Source: Stutzerimonas stutzeri (GTDB taxonomy: Bacteria > Pseudomonadota > Gammaproteobacteria > Pseudomonadales > Pseudomonadaceae). From it: a stretch of DNA of 64,000 nucleotides. A program made the translations under genes and the position numbers. Below are positions 34,609 to 45,649 of the stretch, piece by piece. The stretch covers positions 496,001 through 560,000 of the forward strand of contig NZ_JAMOHZ010000003.1 of the NCBI RefSeq assembly GCF_024448715.1, given 5' to 3'. Under the pieces are notes generated by a model. It saw only the letters and a program-made list of their open reading frames with translations. It was not told where the DNA came from and searched no databases. How positions within the stretch are numbered: position 1 is the first letter of the stretch; every line of letters starts with the position of its first letter.

Positions 34609-37311
34609 ATGCCTCAGGTTGATCCCGAACTGTTCGACCGCAGCCAGTTCCAGGCAGAGCTGGCGCTTAAAGCCAGTCCCATCGCTGCTTTCAAGAAGGT
34701 TATCCGCAAAGCACGTGAAGTGCTCGACACACGATTTTTAGCAGGCCGCGATATCCGTGGCCTGATTGAAGACCGTGCCTGGTTCGTCGATCAGATCTTG
34801 CGCGCAGCCTGGCAGCGTTTCGACTGGAACAGCGATGCCGAGATCGCACTGGTCGCAGTGGGCGGCTATGGTCGCGGAGAGCTGCATCCATACTCCGATA
34901 TCGATCTGCTGATCCTGCTCGATGATAGCGATCAGGAGAAATTCCGAGACTCTATCGAAGGCTTCCTGACCCTGCTTTGGGATATCGGTCTGGAGGTCGG
35001 CCAGAGCGTACGCTCGGTGGCGGAATGCGCCGAAGAGGCACGAGCAGACCTGACGGTGATCACCAACCTGATGGAAAGCCGCACCATCGCCGGGCCCGAG
35101 CGCCTGCGACAAAACATGCTGAAGGTCACCAGCCCATCGGAAATGTGGCCGAGCAAAGAATTCTTCCTTGCCAAACGCAACGAGCAAGCGGCGCGTCATT
35201 CCAAATACAACAACACCGAGTACAACCTTGAGCCCAACGTAAAAGGCTCGCCCGGCGGGCTACGCGACATTCAAACAATTCTGTGGATCGCGCGACGCCA
35301 GTTCGGCAGCCTGAATCTGAGCGCAATCGTCGATCAGGGTTTTCTAACCGAAGGCGAATATTCGCTGTTGGTGTCCAGCCAGGAATTCATCTGGCGCGTC
35401 CGCTACGGGTTGCACATGTTGGCCGGGCGCGCCGAAGACCGCCTGCTCTTCGACCACCAACGCAGTCTCGCCGCCCTCCTCGGCTATGAAGACAGCGACG
35501 CCAAACTGGCCATTGAGCGCTTCATGCAGAAGTACTACCGCGTGGTCATGAGCATTTCCGAACTTGGCGATCTGGTGGGGCAACATTTCGCCGAGGTCAT
35601 TCTCTGGGAAGGTGACAGCGGCGATGCCGTGCCGCTCAATAGCCGCTTCGTCTTACGCGACGGCTATCTCGAAGTGGCCAATGATTCGGTTTTCAAGCGC
35701 AGACCCTTCGCGATCCTCGAAGTGTTCGTATTGTTGGCGCAACATCCAGAAATCCAAGGGGTTCGGGCCGAAACCATCCGTTTGTTGCGCGACCACCGCC
35801 ATCTCATCAATGATGATTTCCGTAGCGATATCCGCAACACCAGCCTGTTCATCGAGCTGTTCAAGTGCAAGGAAGGTATACACCGCAACCTGCGCAGAAT
35901 GAACCGCTACGGCATCCTCGGACGCTACCTGCCGGAGTTCGGTCATATTGTCGGGCAGATGCAACATGATCTCTTCCACATCTATACCGTCGACGCCCAT
36001 ACGCTCAACGTCATCAAGTATCTGCGCAAGCTCAGCAAGCCCGGCGTTGCCGAGAAGTATCCGCTGGCCAGCAAGCTGGTCGAACGCCTGCCCAAGCCGG
36101 AACTCATTTATATCGCGGGGCTTTATCACGATATCGCCAAAGGCCGCGGCGGCAATCATTCGGAGCTTGGCGCCGTGGATGCCCATACCTTTTGCGTGCG
36201 CCACAAGCTGCCGGCGTGGGATACGCGTTTGGTGGTCTGGCTGGTGGAGAACCACCTGATGATGTCCACCACAGCGCAGCGCAAGGATCTATCCGACCCG
36301 CAAGTAATCAATGATTTCGCTCAGATGGTCGGCGACGAGACCCACCTCGATTACCTGTATGTACTTACCGTAGCGGACATCAACGCCACCAACCCAACGC
36401 TGTGGAACTCCTGGCGAGCAAGCCTGCTACGCCAGCTGTACACAGAAACCAAACGAGCCCTCAAACGCGGCCTGGAAAATCCGTTAGGGCGAGAGGAACA
36501 GATTCGCCAGACCCAGCGTGCCGCGCTCGACAATCTGGTACGCAACGGCACTGATCCAGACGACGCCGAGCAATTGTGGTCGCAACTGGGTGACGACTAC
36601 TTCATGCGTCACAGCTCCACAGACGTCGCTTGGCATACTGAAGCCATCATCGAACATCCGAGCGACGGCGGCCCGCTGGTTCTGATCAAGGAAACCACCC
36701 AGCGCGAATTCGAAGGCGGCACGCAGATTTTCATCTATGCACCGGACCAGCACGACTTCTTCGCCGTGACCGTGGCGGCAATGGATCAGCTGAACCTGAA
36801 CATTCACGACGCCCGCATCATTACCTCGAGCAGCCAGTTCACGCTGGATACCTACATCGTGTTAGATGCCGATGGTAGCCCTATCGGCAACGATCCCGAG
36901 CGCACCGAGGAAATTCGTCAAGGCTTAATCGATGCGCTGCGCAACCCGGACGATTACCTGACGATCATCCAGAAACGCGTGCCCCGACAGCTCAAGCACT
37001 TCGCGTTTCCGCCGCAGGTCACCATTCACAACGATATGCAACGCCCCCAGACGATCATCGAAGTCATCGCACCCGACCGCCCCGGGCTGCTGGCTCGCAT
37101 CGGACAGCTGTTTCTGGACTTCGATCTATCTCTGCAGAACGCGAAAATCGCCACGCTTGGCGAGCGCGTCGAGGACGTATTTTTTGTGACCAATGCCGAG
37201 AATCAGCCGCTGTCAGATCCGCAGCTGTGCCTCAAGCTGCAACAGGCGATGATCAAGCAGCTGTCGCAGGAAAACGAGCGTCAACCGTCACCGAGCAGCA
37301 TCGTCATCTGA
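34609..37311 (+). CDS. glnD: Bifunctional [protein-PII] uridylyltransferase/uridylyl-removing enzyme
   Basis: GlnD senses glutamine and uridylylates or deuridylylates the PII protein GlnB, setting nitrogen control. The start ATG 34609 is chosen because GGAGG at 34596-34600 is 8 bases before it, giving 900 residues. The nucleotidyltransferase motif GGYGRGE with Asp97 and Asp99 is at about residues 85-99. The HD domain has [18 protein letters not shown]. Two ACT domains close the protein ([20 protein letters not shown] and [20 protein letters not shown]). Confidence 0.98.
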   Translation: MPQVDPELFDRSQFQAELALKASPIAAFKKVIRKAREVLDTRFLAGRDIRGLIEDRAWFVDQILRAAWQRFDWNSDAEIALVAVGGYGRGELHPYSDIDLLILLDDSDQEKFRDSIEGFLTLLWDIGLEVGQSVRSVAECAEEARADLTVITNLMESRTIAGPERLRQNMLKVTSPSEMWPSKEFFLAKRNEQAARHSKYNNTEYNLEPNVKGSPGGLRDIQTILWIARRQFGSLNLSAIVDQGFLTEGEYSLLVSSQEFIWRVRYGLHMLAGRAEDRLLFDHQRSLAALLGYEDSDAKLAIERFMQKYYRVVMSISELGDLVGQHFAEVILWEGDSGDAVPLNSRFVLRDGYLEVANDSVFKRRPFAILEVFVLLAQHPEIQGVRAETIRLLRDHRHLINDDFRSDIRNTSLFIELFKCKEGIHRNLRRMNRYGILGRYLPEFGHIVGQMQHDLFHIYTVDAHTLNVIKYLRKLSKPGVAEKYPLASKLVERLPKPELIYIAGLYHDIAKGRGGNHSELGAVDAHTFCVRHKLPAWDTRLVVWLVENHLMMSTTAQRKDLSDPQVINDFAQMVGDETHLDYLYVLTVADINATNPTLWNSWRASLLRQLYTETKRALKRGLENPLGREEQIRQTQRAALDNLVRNGTDPDDAEQLWSQLGDDYFMRHSSTDVAWHTEAIIEHPSDGGPLVLIKETTQREFEGGTQIFIYAPDQHDFFAVTVAAMDQLNLNIHDARIITSSSQFTLDTYIVLDADGSPIGNDPERTEEIRQGLIDALRNPDDYLTIIQKRVPRQLKHFAFPPQVTIHNDMQRPQTIIEVIAPDRPGLLARIGQLFLDFDLSLQNAKIATLGERVEDVFFVTNAENQPLSDPQLCLKLQQAMIKQLSQENERQPSPSSIVI

Positions 37312-37381
37312 GCGCCCATCCGGTAAATTGCGCAGACAGCCGGTAAGCATGCAACGGTGACCGAACGGGTACATGACCCGA

Positions 37382-37711
37382 TCAATCCCAAGGCTTGCCG
37401 CGAGTTTGCTCGACGCAAGACAGCTTCTGTTGCATGGCCGCCTTCGCCAGTATGTGGGCACTGACCGGAGCGGTGATGAACAAAAACAGGGGGATCAGCA
37501 GCTCGTGCAGACTCAGACCGTCATTCCTGCTACCGAAGAAGATCATCGATGCGATGACGATGCCGCCCACACCGAGAGTGGTGGCCTTGGTCGGTCCATG
37601 CAGACGAGTATAAAAGTCGGGCAGACGATACAAGCCGATCGCACCGATCAGCGCGAAGATACTTCCGATGACCAGACACACGCTGACCAGCAATTCGACC
37701 CAGAACGGCAT
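37382..37711 (-). CDS. mnhG: Na+/H+ antiporter subunit G (MnhG/MrpG/PhaG)
   Basis: A 109-residue inner-membrane subunit starting MPFWVELLVSVCLVIG. Three membrane helices and the family segment GLYRLPDFYTRLHGPTKATTLGVGGIV are visible. It is the last gene of the Mrp operon, 10 bases after mnhF. An in-frame extension upstream would run back into mnhF and is not likely. It converges on glnD with a 70-base gap that has no clear terminator. Confidence 0.95.
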   Translation of the reverse strand: MPFWVELLVSVCLVIGSIFALIGAIGLYRLPDFYTRLHGPTKATTLGVGGIVIASMIFFGSRNDGLSLHELLIPLFLFITAPVSAHILAKAAMQQKLSCVEQTRGKPWD

Positions 37712-37721
37712 GTGTTCTCCC

Positions 37722-37991
37722 TCAATCGATGATGTCGCCGTGCAGCAAATGCTTGCCCACGGCAACGGTACTGACGAACCCCATCACTGCTATCAGCAGC
37801 GCGGCCTCGAAGAATAAATCGGAGGCCAGCCAGATACCGAACAACACGATTAGCGCAAGACCATTGATGTACAACGTGTCCAGCGCCAGCACCCGGTCGG
37901 GCATATCCGGCCCCTTGACCAAGCGAACGATGTTGAGCAATGCCGCCAGGGCCAGCAAGCCCATACAGAGGGGAATCACGTACGCTAGCAT
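37722..37991 (-). CDS. mnhF: Na+/H+ antiporter subunit F (MnhF/MrpF/PhaF)
   Basis: An 89-residue subunit with three membrane helices. The conserved segment RLVKGPDMPDRVLALDTLYINGLALIVL after the first helix identifies the MnhF family; its Asp residues are thought to matter for ion binding. It overlaps mnhE by seven bases. In some species MrpF alone affects bile salt export, but here it is part of the complete operon. Confidence 0.95.
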   Translation of the reverse strand: MLAYVIPLCMGLLALAALLNIVRLVKGPDMPDRVLALDTLYINGLALIVLFGIWLASDLFFEAALLIAVMGFVSTVAVGKHLLHGDIID

Positions 37992-38476
37992 TCGAAAATC
38001 TCCAGCAGCGGCGTCTCATAGCTGCTCTTTACCTCAGCGATCAGCGCCTCGATATCGGGTGCATCCAGCGCATGCAGAATCAGCATCGTGTGATCTTCAC
38101 TCAGGCCGGCGGACACTGTGCCAGGGGTCAGCGAGATGATGCTCGTCAACACCGCCAAGACGAACTCATCCTCGATCAACATCGGCACCTCGACGAACGC
38201 GGGCTGCAAATTCCGTGTGGGGCCAATTACCAACTTGGCCACATGAACGTTGGCGATCACGATGTCATGGAACACCTTCAACATGAACAGACACAGCTTG
38301 AGCGGTTTGCGTACCCGCGGCACTTTAATCAGAAAGCCACCGACGAGTAGCGGAATCGCCCAGCCGAGAAACAGCCCCAGCAAGAGATGACCAAGATTCA
38401 GAGTGTTATTGAGCAACAGCCATAGCGCGGCCAGCGACAGCGTCAACGCAGGGTTCGGCAAAACACGAGATTTCAT
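37985..38476 (-). CDS. mnhE: Na+/H+ antiporter subunit E (MnhE/MrpE/PhaE)
   Basis: A 163-residue protein with N-terminal membrane helices (LTLSLAALWLLLNNTLNLGHLLLG) and a cytosolic tail. Family segments are NVHVAKLVIGPTRNLQPAFVEV and LTSIISLTPGTVSAGLSEDHTMLILHALD. The start ATG at 38476 overlaps the mnhD stop by four bases. It is needed for normal assembly or stability of the complex rather than for the ion path itself. Confidence 0.95.
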   Translation of the reverse strand: MKSRVLPNPALTLSLAALWLLLNNTLNLGHLLLGLFLGWAIPLLVGGFLIKVPRVRKPLKLCLFMLKVFHDIVIANVHVAKLVIGPTRNLQPAFVEVPMLIEDEFVLAVLTSIISLTPGTVSAGLSEDHTMLILHALDAPDIEALIAEVKSSYETPLLEIFEC

Positions 38477-39975
38477 GCAGCTCCTCCCTGGATGATCTGC
38501 AGATAGGAGCCGAGATCGAACAGTTGTGCAGCCGTGGCTTGGATATACGTCTGAATCGGCTGCGCGGCGACAACCAGACCCACGCTGGCCAGCAATAGGC
38601 CGGCGGTCGCAGCTACACATATCGAATCTGCGGGCTTTCCAACGGTAGCCGCCTCGCTCGGGCGCCAGAACACCATGCTTCCGGCGCGACTCAGAGCGAT
38701 CAACATGCCCAGCCCCGAAACCAGCACCACTGACCACAGTATCGAGGCACCAATACCAGGCGGTACCGCCTGCAACAGCATCACTTTACCGAGAAAGCCG
38801 GAAAAAGGAGGCAACCCTGCGACGGAAATCGCTCCGGCAAAAAACAGTGCGCCCAACATCAACGGCTGCCTTAATGCCGGCGCTGAGATCAGCTCCGATG
38901 CCGTATCGCCGCGTTGACGAGCAATGATGTCCGCTAACAGGAACAGCCCACCCGTCACTAGGGTACTGTGCAGCAGGTAATACAACGCTGCCGCCAACCC
39001 CTGCTCAGTCCCCAGCGCAACTCCGGCCAGCAAAGTGCCCACCGAAACCACCACTAGATACGACAGCAGGATTTGTAGATTGCGCGAAGCGAGCGCACCG
39101 ACCACACCAGCGGCAAGGGTAAGCATTGACAGCGGCCACAGCCAGTCGAGCACCATATTGCTCAGGACACCCGCCTCGCTGCCATAAATCAGCGTAAACA
39201 CCCGGACAATCGCATAAAGACCAATTTTAGTCATGATCGCGAACAGCGCTGCAACCGGTGCCGTCGCCGAGGCATAGGTACGCGGAAGCCAGAAATACAG
39301 CGGCAGAATCGCACCTTTGAGGGCGAACACCACCAGTAGCAGATAACCCGCGGCGGCTAGCAGCGGTGCATCCCTTGGATCAGCCGCACCGACCTGGATG
39401 GCCAGGTCAGCCATGTTCAGCGTCCCGGTGAGCCCGTACAACATACTGACCCCGATCAGAAAAAGCCCCGAGCCCAGCAAATTCAGCACGACATAATGAA
39501 TGCCGGCCTGCACACGCTTCGCACCGTTGCCGTGCAGCAACAGCGCATAGGATGAAATGAGCAGAATTTCGAAGAACACGAACAGGTTAAACAGATCACC
39601 TGTCAGAAACGCGCCATTGATGCCGGCCAATTGAAATTGAAACAACGCATGGAAATTGGGCCCCCGCTTGTCGTCTCCGCGCGACGCATAAATTACCGAA
39701 AAGCTTGCAAGCACTGCGGTGACCAACAGCATTAGCGCGCTTAGCCGGTCGAGCAAGAGCATGATCCCGAACGGTGGCAGCCAGTCTCCCAGCTGGTATA
39801 CGGACAGCGCACCCGTGTTTGCCAGCAACAGCAGCCATATGGCCAACGGCACCAGCAACCAGGTCGCTACCAGTGACAGCAGACGTTTGAATGGTAGTCC
39901 TTGCCTATGGCTCAGCAGCAGTACGCAACCGGCGAACAGCGGAAGCAGGATCGGGAAGATCAACGCATGATTCAT
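38473..39975 (-). CDS. mnhD: Na+/H+ antiporter subunit D (MnhD/MrpD/PhaD)
   Basis: A 500-residue, about 14-helix subunit homologous to the NuoM/NuoN proton-channel subunits of respiratory complex I. The proton-antiporter domain is seen in LIDLFNLFVFFEILLISSYALL-type sequence around residues 120-145 and in KGAILPLYFWLPRTYASATAPVAALF, which carries the conserved Lys. It is coupled by four-base overlaps to mnhC upstream and mnhE downstream. Confidence 0.96.
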   Translation of the reverse strand: MNHALIFPILLPLFAGCVLLLSHRQGLPFKRLLSLVATWLLVPLAIWLLLLANTGALSVYQLGDWLPPFGIMLLLDRLSALMLLVTAVLASFSVIYASRGDDKRGPNFHALFQFQLAGINGAFLTGDLFNLFVFFEILLISSYALLLHGNGAKRVQAGIHYVVLNLLGSGLFLIGVSMLYGLTGTLNMADLAIQVGAADPRDAPLLAAAGYLLLVVFALKGAILPLYFWLPRTYASATAPVAALFAIMTKIGLYAIVRVFTLIYGSEAGVLSNMVLDWLWPLSMLTLAAGVVGALASRNLQILLSYLVVVSVGTLLAGVALGTEQGLAAALYYLLHSTLVTGGLFLLADIIARQRGDTASELISAPALRQPLMLGALFFAGAISVAGLPPFSGFLGKVMLLQAVPPGIGASILWSVVLVSGLGMLIALSRAGSMVFWRPSEAATVGKPADSICVAATAGLLLASVGLVVAAQPIQTYIQATAAQLFDLGSYLQIIQGGAA

Positions 39976-40301
39976 TCGCGCGGCTCCCGGCCGTCCACAT
40001 GATCGGTGTGCAGTTCACCCAGACCGCGCAATGACAACACCACGACGAACGCGGTCATCGCGAAGCCGATGACGATAGCGGTTAGCACCAGCGCCTGCGG
40101 CAAGGGGTCTCCGTACTCGGTGCTCCGTCCGATAATTGCCGGCACGCCTGTGGCGAGGCGGCCCATGGAAAAAATAAACAGGTTCACCGCGTAGGAAATC
40201 AGCGTCAGCCCCATCACCACTGGAAATATTCGCGCGCGAAGCAGCAAATAAACCCCGCTGGCCATCATTATTCCGAGCGTTATCGCCAGCACAGCCTCCA
40301 T
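39972..40301 (-). CDS. mnhC: Na+/H+ antiporter subunit C (MnhC/MrpC/PhaC)
   Basis: A 109-residue subunit with three membrane helices, homologous to NuoK. It starts [21 protein letters not shown]; the segments VVMGLTLISYAVNLFIF and DPLPQALVLTAIVIGFAMTAFVV are characteristic. It shares one base with the stop of mnhAB and overlaps mnhD by four bases. Confidence 0.95.
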   Translation of the reverse strand: MEAVLAITLGIMMASGVYLLLRARIFPVVMGLTLISYAVNLFIFSMGRLATGVPAIIGRSTEYGDPLPQALVLTAIVIGFAMTAFVVVLSLRGLGELHTDHVDGREPRE

Positions 40302-43093
40302 CAGAGCACCTCCTTGGACGATTCATCTTGGCTGACGTGGCCCATATTGGACAGGATCAACAGCGTCGCCCCAACCACTGCCAGATACACGCCAAGATCG
40401 AAAAGCATTGCCGTAGCCAGTTCGAAATCACCAATCAACGGGAGATGAAAATGGCCGAAGGCTGACGTCAGGAATGGACGGCCGAACAGCCAGCTGCCCA
40501 GACCGGTCAGCCCAGCAATCAGAACGCCAAGCCCGGCTATGCCGTGATAGCTGAAAGGCTGCCGTTGCTGCGCCCAGGCAACACCGTGCGAAATGTATTG
40601 CAAGATCAGCGCGACGGCAGTGATCAGACCGGCAATGAAGCCACCACCCGGCAGGTTGTGTCCCCGCAGGAAAATGAACACGGAAATGAGCAAGGCCATC
40701 GGCAGTAGCGCACGCGACAGCACATCCAGGATCATCGGATGATTATCGGTGGCCCACAGCCGGCCACGGTAGTCTCGAATCGGATGAGGCAGATGCAGCC
40801 CGTAGAGCAATCCATAGATGCCCACCGCGGCGATCGCCAGTACCGATATCTCGCCAAGGGTATCGAAACCACGGAAATCGACCAAAATAACGTTGACCAC
40901 ATTTGTTCCGCCGCCGCCTGGAACACTGTTCTCCAGAAAGAACGATGCAATGCTGTCGTAAGGTCGTGTCAGTACGGCATAAGTAAGCAAGGCGATCATG
41001 GTGCCGAAGCTACTGGCCAGAACCAGGTCGCGGAAGCTGCGCAGACTACTCGACTCCACCGGGGTTCGGTCGGGCATGAAGTACAGCGCCAGGATCAGCA
41101 GAATGATAGTCACCACTTCAACCGAGAGCTGCGTCAGTGCCAGATCGGGTGCTGAATAACGGGCAAACGCCAACGCCACCATCAGACCAGCCACACTCAA
41201 CACCATCAACGCCACCAGACGCCGACGGTGAAAAAATACCGTCAGCAGCGATGCCAAGCAAAGAATCAACATCCCGAACACAGTGACGACATCCGGCGGA
41301 GTGAGTGCGACCGGACCACCCAGCGCTTCCAGTGGCATCAGCGCATAAACTACGAGCAGCAGCGAACTGAGCAGAACGAGTGCCAAATACCGCTGCAATG
41401 AGCCATTCTCCATGCGCGCGGTAATCCAGCACGCGCCTCTTGCAATATCACTGATCACGCGGGCGAAAACCTGTAGCGAATCGACCCTGGGAAGCCCTTC
41501 GTACCAGCGAAACGCCCACTTGCGCAGCGAATAAATAAGCAGACCACCGCCCAAAGCGACAAAGCTCATCAGCAGCGGCAGGTTAAAGCCGTGCCAGATC
41601 GACAAGCTGTATTCAGGGATCGGACCATTGAGGCTTCCGGCAACTGCTGCCGACAGCAATGGCGCCACGGTATATGCCGGCAACATCCCCACCAGCAGGC
41701 AGAGCAGCACCAGGATTTCCACCGGGATTTTCATGTACCTCGCTGGTTCGTGCGGTGGGTACTTAGGTAGATCGATCGGCTCGCCATTGAAGAACACGTC
41801 ATGCACGAAACGCAGCGAATAGGCTACCGAAAAGGCGCCTGCCAGGGTCGCCAGTGCCGGAATGGTCCAGTAAAAGCTGCCCAATAGGTGCTGATCGAGG
41901 GTTTCGGCGAAGAACATTTCCTTGCTGAGAAAACCATTGAGCAACGGCACCCCGGCCATGGCCAACGAGGCGATCATCGCCAGCACCGCTGTGTGCGGCA
42001 TGTATTTCAACATGCCGTTGATGCGCCGCATGTCGCGCGTCCCGGTCTCGTGATCGATGATACCGGCGGCCATGAACAATGACGCCTTGAACGTCGCATG
42101 GTTAATGATGTGGAAGATTGCAGCCACCGCACCCATTTGCGAATCGAGGCCGAACAGCAGGGTAATCAGGCCCAGATGGCTGATTGTCGAATAGGCCAGC
42201 AAGCCTTTCAGGTCATGCTGAAACAGCGCCATCACCGCGCCAATCAGCAGGGTTGCGAGGCCGGTCAGACTGACCAGATAAAACCACCATTCAGAATCCG
42301 AAAGCGCCGGATACAGGCGGGCCAAGAGAAAAACCCCGGCTTTGACCATGGTTGCCGAGTGCAGGAAGGCCGATACCGGGGTCGGCGCCGCCATTGCCTG
42401 CGGCAACCAGAAGTGGAACGGAAACTGTGCAGACTTGGTGAATACGCCAAGCAGGACGAGAATAAGCGTAAGCGGATATAACGCGTTCGTCCGTATCAGA
42501 TCGCCTGAAGCAAGAACGGCGCTCAACTCGTAGCTGCCAACAATATGCCCGATCAACAGAACGCCGGCCAACAATGCAAGCCCGCCACCGCCCGTCACCA
42601 CGAGGGCCATTCGGGCGCCCTGACGGGCATCGGAGCGATGGCTCCAAAAGCCGATCAGCAAAAACGAGGAGAGACTAGTCAACTCCCAGAACATCAACAT
42701 CAATAAAAGGTTTTCTGCCAGCACGACGCCGAGCATTGCGCCCATGAACAACAGGAAAAAGCCGAAGAAGCGCCCCATCGGCTCACTCTTCGACAGGTAA
42801 TAGCGCGCATAGAGAATGACCAGCAGACCGATACCAAGAATCAGCAGAGCAAATAGAAAACCCAGCCCGTCGAGTCTCAAGCTCAGGTTCAAGCCCAGCT
42901 CTGGCAACCACGGCAACGTCAGCACTTCCGTTTCTCCGCCAAACACGGCGGCACGCTTGGACATCAGCAGTACCAGCGCTAGCAACGGGGCCAGCCCGGC
43001 ACCGAATGCACAGGCGGATCGTCCAAAACGTTCGAGCAGTAGCGGTAGGCAGATCCCCAGAAACGGCATAGCGATTATCAGCGCAAGCGCCAT
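40301..43093 (-). CDS. mnhA: Na+/H+ antiporter subunit A, fused A-B form (MnhA/MrpA/PhaAB)
   Basis: A 930-residue membrane protein that is the first gene of the operon. Residues up to about 750 are the NuoL-like MrpA part, with [59 protein letters not shown] and an extra C-terminal helix set. The last about 150 residues are MrpB ([24 protein letters not shown]). This fusion gives the six-gene group 2 operon, as in the sha operon of P. aeruginosa and pha of rhizobia. The complex exports Na+ or K+ for protons and supports salt and alkali tolerance. Confidence 0.95.
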   Translation of the reverse strand: MALALIIAMPFLGICLPLLLERFGRSACAFGAGLAPLLALVLLMSKRAAVFGGETEVLTLPWLPELGLNLSLRLDGLGFLFALLILGIGLLVILYARYYLSKSEPMGRFFGFFLLFMGAMLGVVLAENLLLMLMFWELTSLSSFLLIGFWSHRSDARQGARMALVVTGGGGLALLAGVLLIGHIVGSYELSAVLASGDLIRTNALYPLTLILVLLGVFTKSAQFPFHFWLPQAMAAPTPVSAFLHSATMVKAGVFLLARLYPALSDSEWWFYLVSLTGLATLLIGAVMALFQHDLKGLLAYSTISHLGLITLLFGLDSQMGAVAAIFHIINHATFKASLFMAAGIIDHETGTRDMRRINGMLKYMPHTAVLAMIASLAMAGVPLLNGFLSKEMFFAETLDQHLLGSFYWTIPALATLAGAFSVAYSLRFVHDVFFNGEPIDLPKYPPHEPARYMKIPVEILVLLCLLVGMLPAYTVAPLLSAAVAGSLNGPIPEYSLSIWHGFNLPLLMSFVALGGGLLIYSLRKWAFRWYEGLPRVDSLQVFARVISDIARGACWITARMENGSLQRYLALVLLSSLLLVVYALMPLEALGGPVALTPPDVVTVFGMLILCLASLLTVFFHRRRLVALMVLSVAGLMVALAFARYSAPDLALTQLSVEVVTIILLILALYFMPDRTPVESSSLRSFRDLVLASSFGTMIALLTYAVLTRPYDSIASFFLENSVPGGGGTNVVNVILVDFRGFDTLGEISVLAIAAVGIYGLLYGLHLPHPIRDYRGRLWATDNHPMILDVLSRALLPMALLISVFIFLRGHNLPGGGFIAGLITAVALILQYISHGVAWAQQRQPFSYHGIAGLGVLIAGLTGLGSWLFGRPFLTSAFGHFHLPLIGDFELATAMLFDLGVYLAVVGATLLILSNMGHVSQDESSKEVL

Positions 43094-43228
43094 GAGCAGA
43101 AACCCCTTGAGCCGCGCAAGTGCACGGCAGTTATATCCTTGGTAAACCAGATCTCAGCCCAAAGAGGCATCGCGGTGTGCGCCGATTATCCACACCGACC
43201 GCAGCAACGTCATGAATTCATGTATTTC

Positions 43229-43280
43229 TAAAAACAAAAGGCGCCGCCCGAGCGTGCCGGTTGGCACTCAGGCTGCGCCT
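43229..43280 (-). terminator. Intrinsic terminator of the glycine-zipper lipoprotein gene
   Basis: On the minus strand AGGCGCAGCC and the matching GGCGGCGCCT, with GAGTGCC and GGCACGCTC inside, form a long stem that runs into TTTTGTTTTT. It lies about 115 bases after the lipoprotein stop. It also insulates the Mrp operon, whose promoter must lie in 43094-43228. The rest of 43094-43393 holds no recognisable gene. Confidence 0.75.
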
Positions 43281-43393
43281 AAGGAGTTATGCAGCCACCG
43301 ACCTCATAGTCGCGACAGTAAGACGCGGCAACGATCACGACGCAGCGGCGGAAGATAAACGGGGCCTTTCTGGTCGTTATCGTCCGTTCGCTA

Positions 43394-43855
43394 TCAAGGC
43401 GCTATGCGACTGGTGCCGTTGACGGTCATGATCCGTACGCGTTGCCCGACACGAAAGACCTGATTGGGCTCTACTTCCTGTACATAGGCGCGCATGTTGC
43501 CGTCATCCTCACGAACGGTGATCTCGACACCCTGCGCACGCGTGATGCCTTCTTCCGCCGCCGCGCCGAGCAAACCGCCCGCCACCGCGCCGATCACCGC
43601 CGCAACCGCGCTACCACGGCCACCACCGACGCCGCTGCCAGCGATACCGCCAACTACCGCGCCAGCACCGCCGCCGATCGGCGTCTTGGTACCTTCGAGC
43701 TTGACCGGACGCAGGGATTCAATGGTTCCGTAACGAACCGTCTGGACCGTTCGCGCCTCGTCCCGAGAATAGGAATCCCCGGTGAGGTTGGATGTACAGC
43801 CGCTTATGGCCAACGCAATGGCGGTAAACGAAGCGACGAAAATGGAATTGCGCAT
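43394..43855 (-). CDS. Glycine-zipper outer-membrane lipoprotein (SlyB/Pcp-like)
   Basis: A 153-residue protein with a lipoprotein signal peptide ending in the lipobox AISGC at residues 16-20. A glycine-rich double membrane-like segment (GGGAGAVVGGIAGSGVGGGRGSAVAAVIGAVAGGLLGAAAEEG, written here only to about one zipper each) covers about residues 62-103. The C-terminal half, ITVREDD then NQVFRVGQRVRIM, is a small beta domain as in SlyB. AGGAGA precedes the ATG. SlyB-like proteins stabilise the outer membrane under envelope stress; the exact role here is not known. Confidence 0.85.
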   Translation of the reverse strand: MRNSIFVASFTAIALAISGCTSNLTGDSYSRDEARTVQTVRYGTIESLRPVKLEGTKTPIGGGAGAVVGGIAGSGVGGGRGSAVAAVIGAVAGGLLGAAAEEGITRAQGVEITVREDDGNMRAYVQEVEPNQVFRVGQRVRIMTVNGTSRIAP

Positions 43856-44053
43856 AGGTACTCTCCTGGGGAAACGGGTGTTAATCCCGATCGCATCGGG
43901 CAGGCGCTGCGGAGAAAAGGCGACCGGTAACTGCCTCGACCTGGCTCAGCATTCATGAGGTTAGGACCCCACTTTACCCGAGGCTATCCCGCCCCGCATG
44001 CAGGAAGCACGCTCAAACTGCTTCACGAGACGAACCAAAGGGCTGCATCGATG

Positions 44054-44071
44054 AAGCCGGATATCCGGCTT
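44054..44071. repeat. Perfect 18-bp palindrome downstream of pdxH
   Basis: AAGCCGG-ATAT-CCGGCTT is fully symmetric. It lies 44 bases after the pdxH stop and could act as a weak terminator or mRNA end hairpin; the T run after it is short. The remainder of 43856-44114 shows nothing recognisable. Confidence 0.5.
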
Positions 44072-44114
44072 ACCGCTGTGTTTCAGACCGATCAGACGGT
44101 AATCGTCCAGCGAA

Positions 44115-44762
44115 TCAGGGCGCTAGGCGCTCGCGCTGCCAGATGCTGGCGACTCGTCGATAATTGAGCCGGTCATGTAGCCGGCTCGGACGTCCCTGCC
44201 AGAACTCCATCCGTTCCGGCAGTAACCGGTAGCCACCCCAGTGGGGCGGACAATTAGGAGCCTGATCAAGAAAGCGCTGCTCGGTTTCAGCGAGCAGTCG
44301 TTCGAGTTCGGCGCGATTGCCGATCACCCTGCTCTGCGGCGAAGCCCATGCGCCGAGACGACTGCCCAATGGCCGCATCTGATAATACGCATCCGACTCG
44401 GCAGCGCTGACCTTCTCGACCCGTCCCTCAATCCGCACCTGGCGTTCCAGGCTCGGCCAGAAGAAGGTCATCGCGGCAAACGGGCGCGCCTCAAGGTGTT
44501 CGGCCTTGGCGCTTTGGTAGTTGCTGAAGAAAGTGAAACCGCGGTCATCAAGCGCCTTGAGCAGCAGTACACGGCAATGTGGGCGGCCCTCGGCGTCAAC
44601 CGTGGCGAGGGTCATGGCGTTCGGCTCGACCGGGAGCTGCTCGGTCTGCACGGCGTCATCGAACCATTGACGAAACAGGCCGAACGGTTCGTCCGGCGCA
44701 TTCGCCTCACTGAGCCCTTCACGGGTGTAGTCGCGGCGCATATCGGCCAAGGTCTGGGTCAT
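44115..44762 (-). CDS. pdxH: Pyridoxamine 5'-phosphate oxidase
   Basis: PdxH oxidises pyridoxamine or pyridoxine 5'-phosphate to pyridoxal phosphate with FMN and oxygen. The 215-residue protein shows the FMN-binding split barrel with [43 protein letters not shown] and the C-terminal signature [30 protein letters not shown]. It is monocistronic as far as can be seen. Confidence 0.97.
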   Translation of the reverse strand: MTQTLADMRRDYTREGLSEANAPDEPFGLFRQWFDDAVQTEQLPVEPNAMTLATVDAEGRPHCRVLLLKALDDRGFTFFSNYQSAKAEHLEARPFAAMTFFWPSLERQVRIEGRVEKVSAAESDAYYQMRPLGSRLGAWASPQSRVIGNRAELERLLAETEQRFLDQAPNCPPHWGGYRLLPERMEFWQGRPSRLHDRLNYRRVASIWQRERLAP

Positions 44763-44884
44763 CGCACGAGTTCCTGGAAACAGTCAAAGCCACAGCTTAG
44801 CCGGTTTAGCCCCGAGTCCCGATTGATCCAACGGAAAACAACTCCAAAACGAAGGCGCCGCACCGACGACAGGTGTGGCGAGTG

Positions 44885-45514
44885 CTACTTGGTTTTGGTC
44901 ACTTCCGCTGCGGCCACCTGCGTCGACTTGGCAGGTGCCTCGCTGTACTGCGCAATCAACGCCAGCAACGTGGGCTGAGGAGTGAAGACCATCTCGACAC
45001 GGCGATTCAGGGCACGGCCTTCTTCATGTTCGTTAGACGCGCGGGGCATGTCCGAACCCAGCCCGCGAATGCGCAGCCGATCGTGCTTCAGGCCACTGAG
45101 ACGGAAGATCGCAGCAACGGCACCAGCTCGCTGGCGGCTGATGTCGCGGTTGATTTCAACTGACCCGGTGCTGTCCGCGTGACCAAGCACGACCACGGCT
45201 GTTTTCTCGTCACCTTCCACCAGTTTCGCCACGCGACTGATTGGGCCAAGCGTGACGGGAAGCAGCATGCCCGGACGGTCAGGATTAAATGATGCATCGA
45301 CCGGCGCAGTAACCACTAGGACACCCTCGCGGCGCTCGACCTCGAAACGACTGTCTTTCAAGGCGTCTTTAAGCCGGGGCTCGTAGTCGTCCAGCCAGGC
45401 ATAATCGATCACAGGGCCCGGCGCAGCGGCTGCTTCGACAGGCTTTTCGCTGTTGGAGCTGCAGCCGGAAATGACCATGCAGAGAATCAGGGAGGCGCTT
45501 TTCAGCAGGTTCAT
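44885..45514 (-). CDS. OmpA-family lipoprotein
   Basis: A 209-residue protein. The start ATG 45514 has GGAA about seven bases before it. The signal peptide MNLLKSASLILCMVISGCSS ends in a lipobox (VISGC), so it is anchored in a membrane. The C-terminal OmpA-like peptidoglycan-binding domain covers about residues 85-195: VVVLGHADSTGSVEINRDIS, then SRQRAGAVAAIF and GRALNRRVEMVF, with the Asp and Arg that bind diaminopimelate. It probably tethers an envelope layer to the peptidoglycan. The specific function is unknown. Confidence 0.9.
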   Translation of the reverse strand: MNLLKSASLILCMVISGCSSNSEKPVEAAAAPGPVIDYAWLDDYEPRLKDALKDSRFEVERREGVLVVTAPVDASFNPDRPGMLLPVTLGPISRVAKLVEGDEKTAVVVLGHADSTGSVEINRDISRQRAGAVAAIFRLSGLKHDRLRIRGLGSDMPRASNEHEEGRALNRRVEMVFTPQPTLLALIAQYSEAPAKSTQVAAAEVTKTK

Positions 45515-45649
45515 GAGCAAGTTCCGTGAAGATGAGTTTGCGAAGACAAGCTGCGCGTGACAGCCGGCAGCTTAAGCAAGGATTTGCCTCAAATTGTGGA
45601 CGCAGGTCATTGTTATGAAAAGTCTCACCATTGCAAACAGACGAGCGGT

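Noticed and set aside
43289-43309. Six-codon reading frame with a good AAGGAG site near the Mrp operon
   Set aside because: It is on the opposite strand to the operon, too short to judge, and overlaps no conserved pattern; likely chance.
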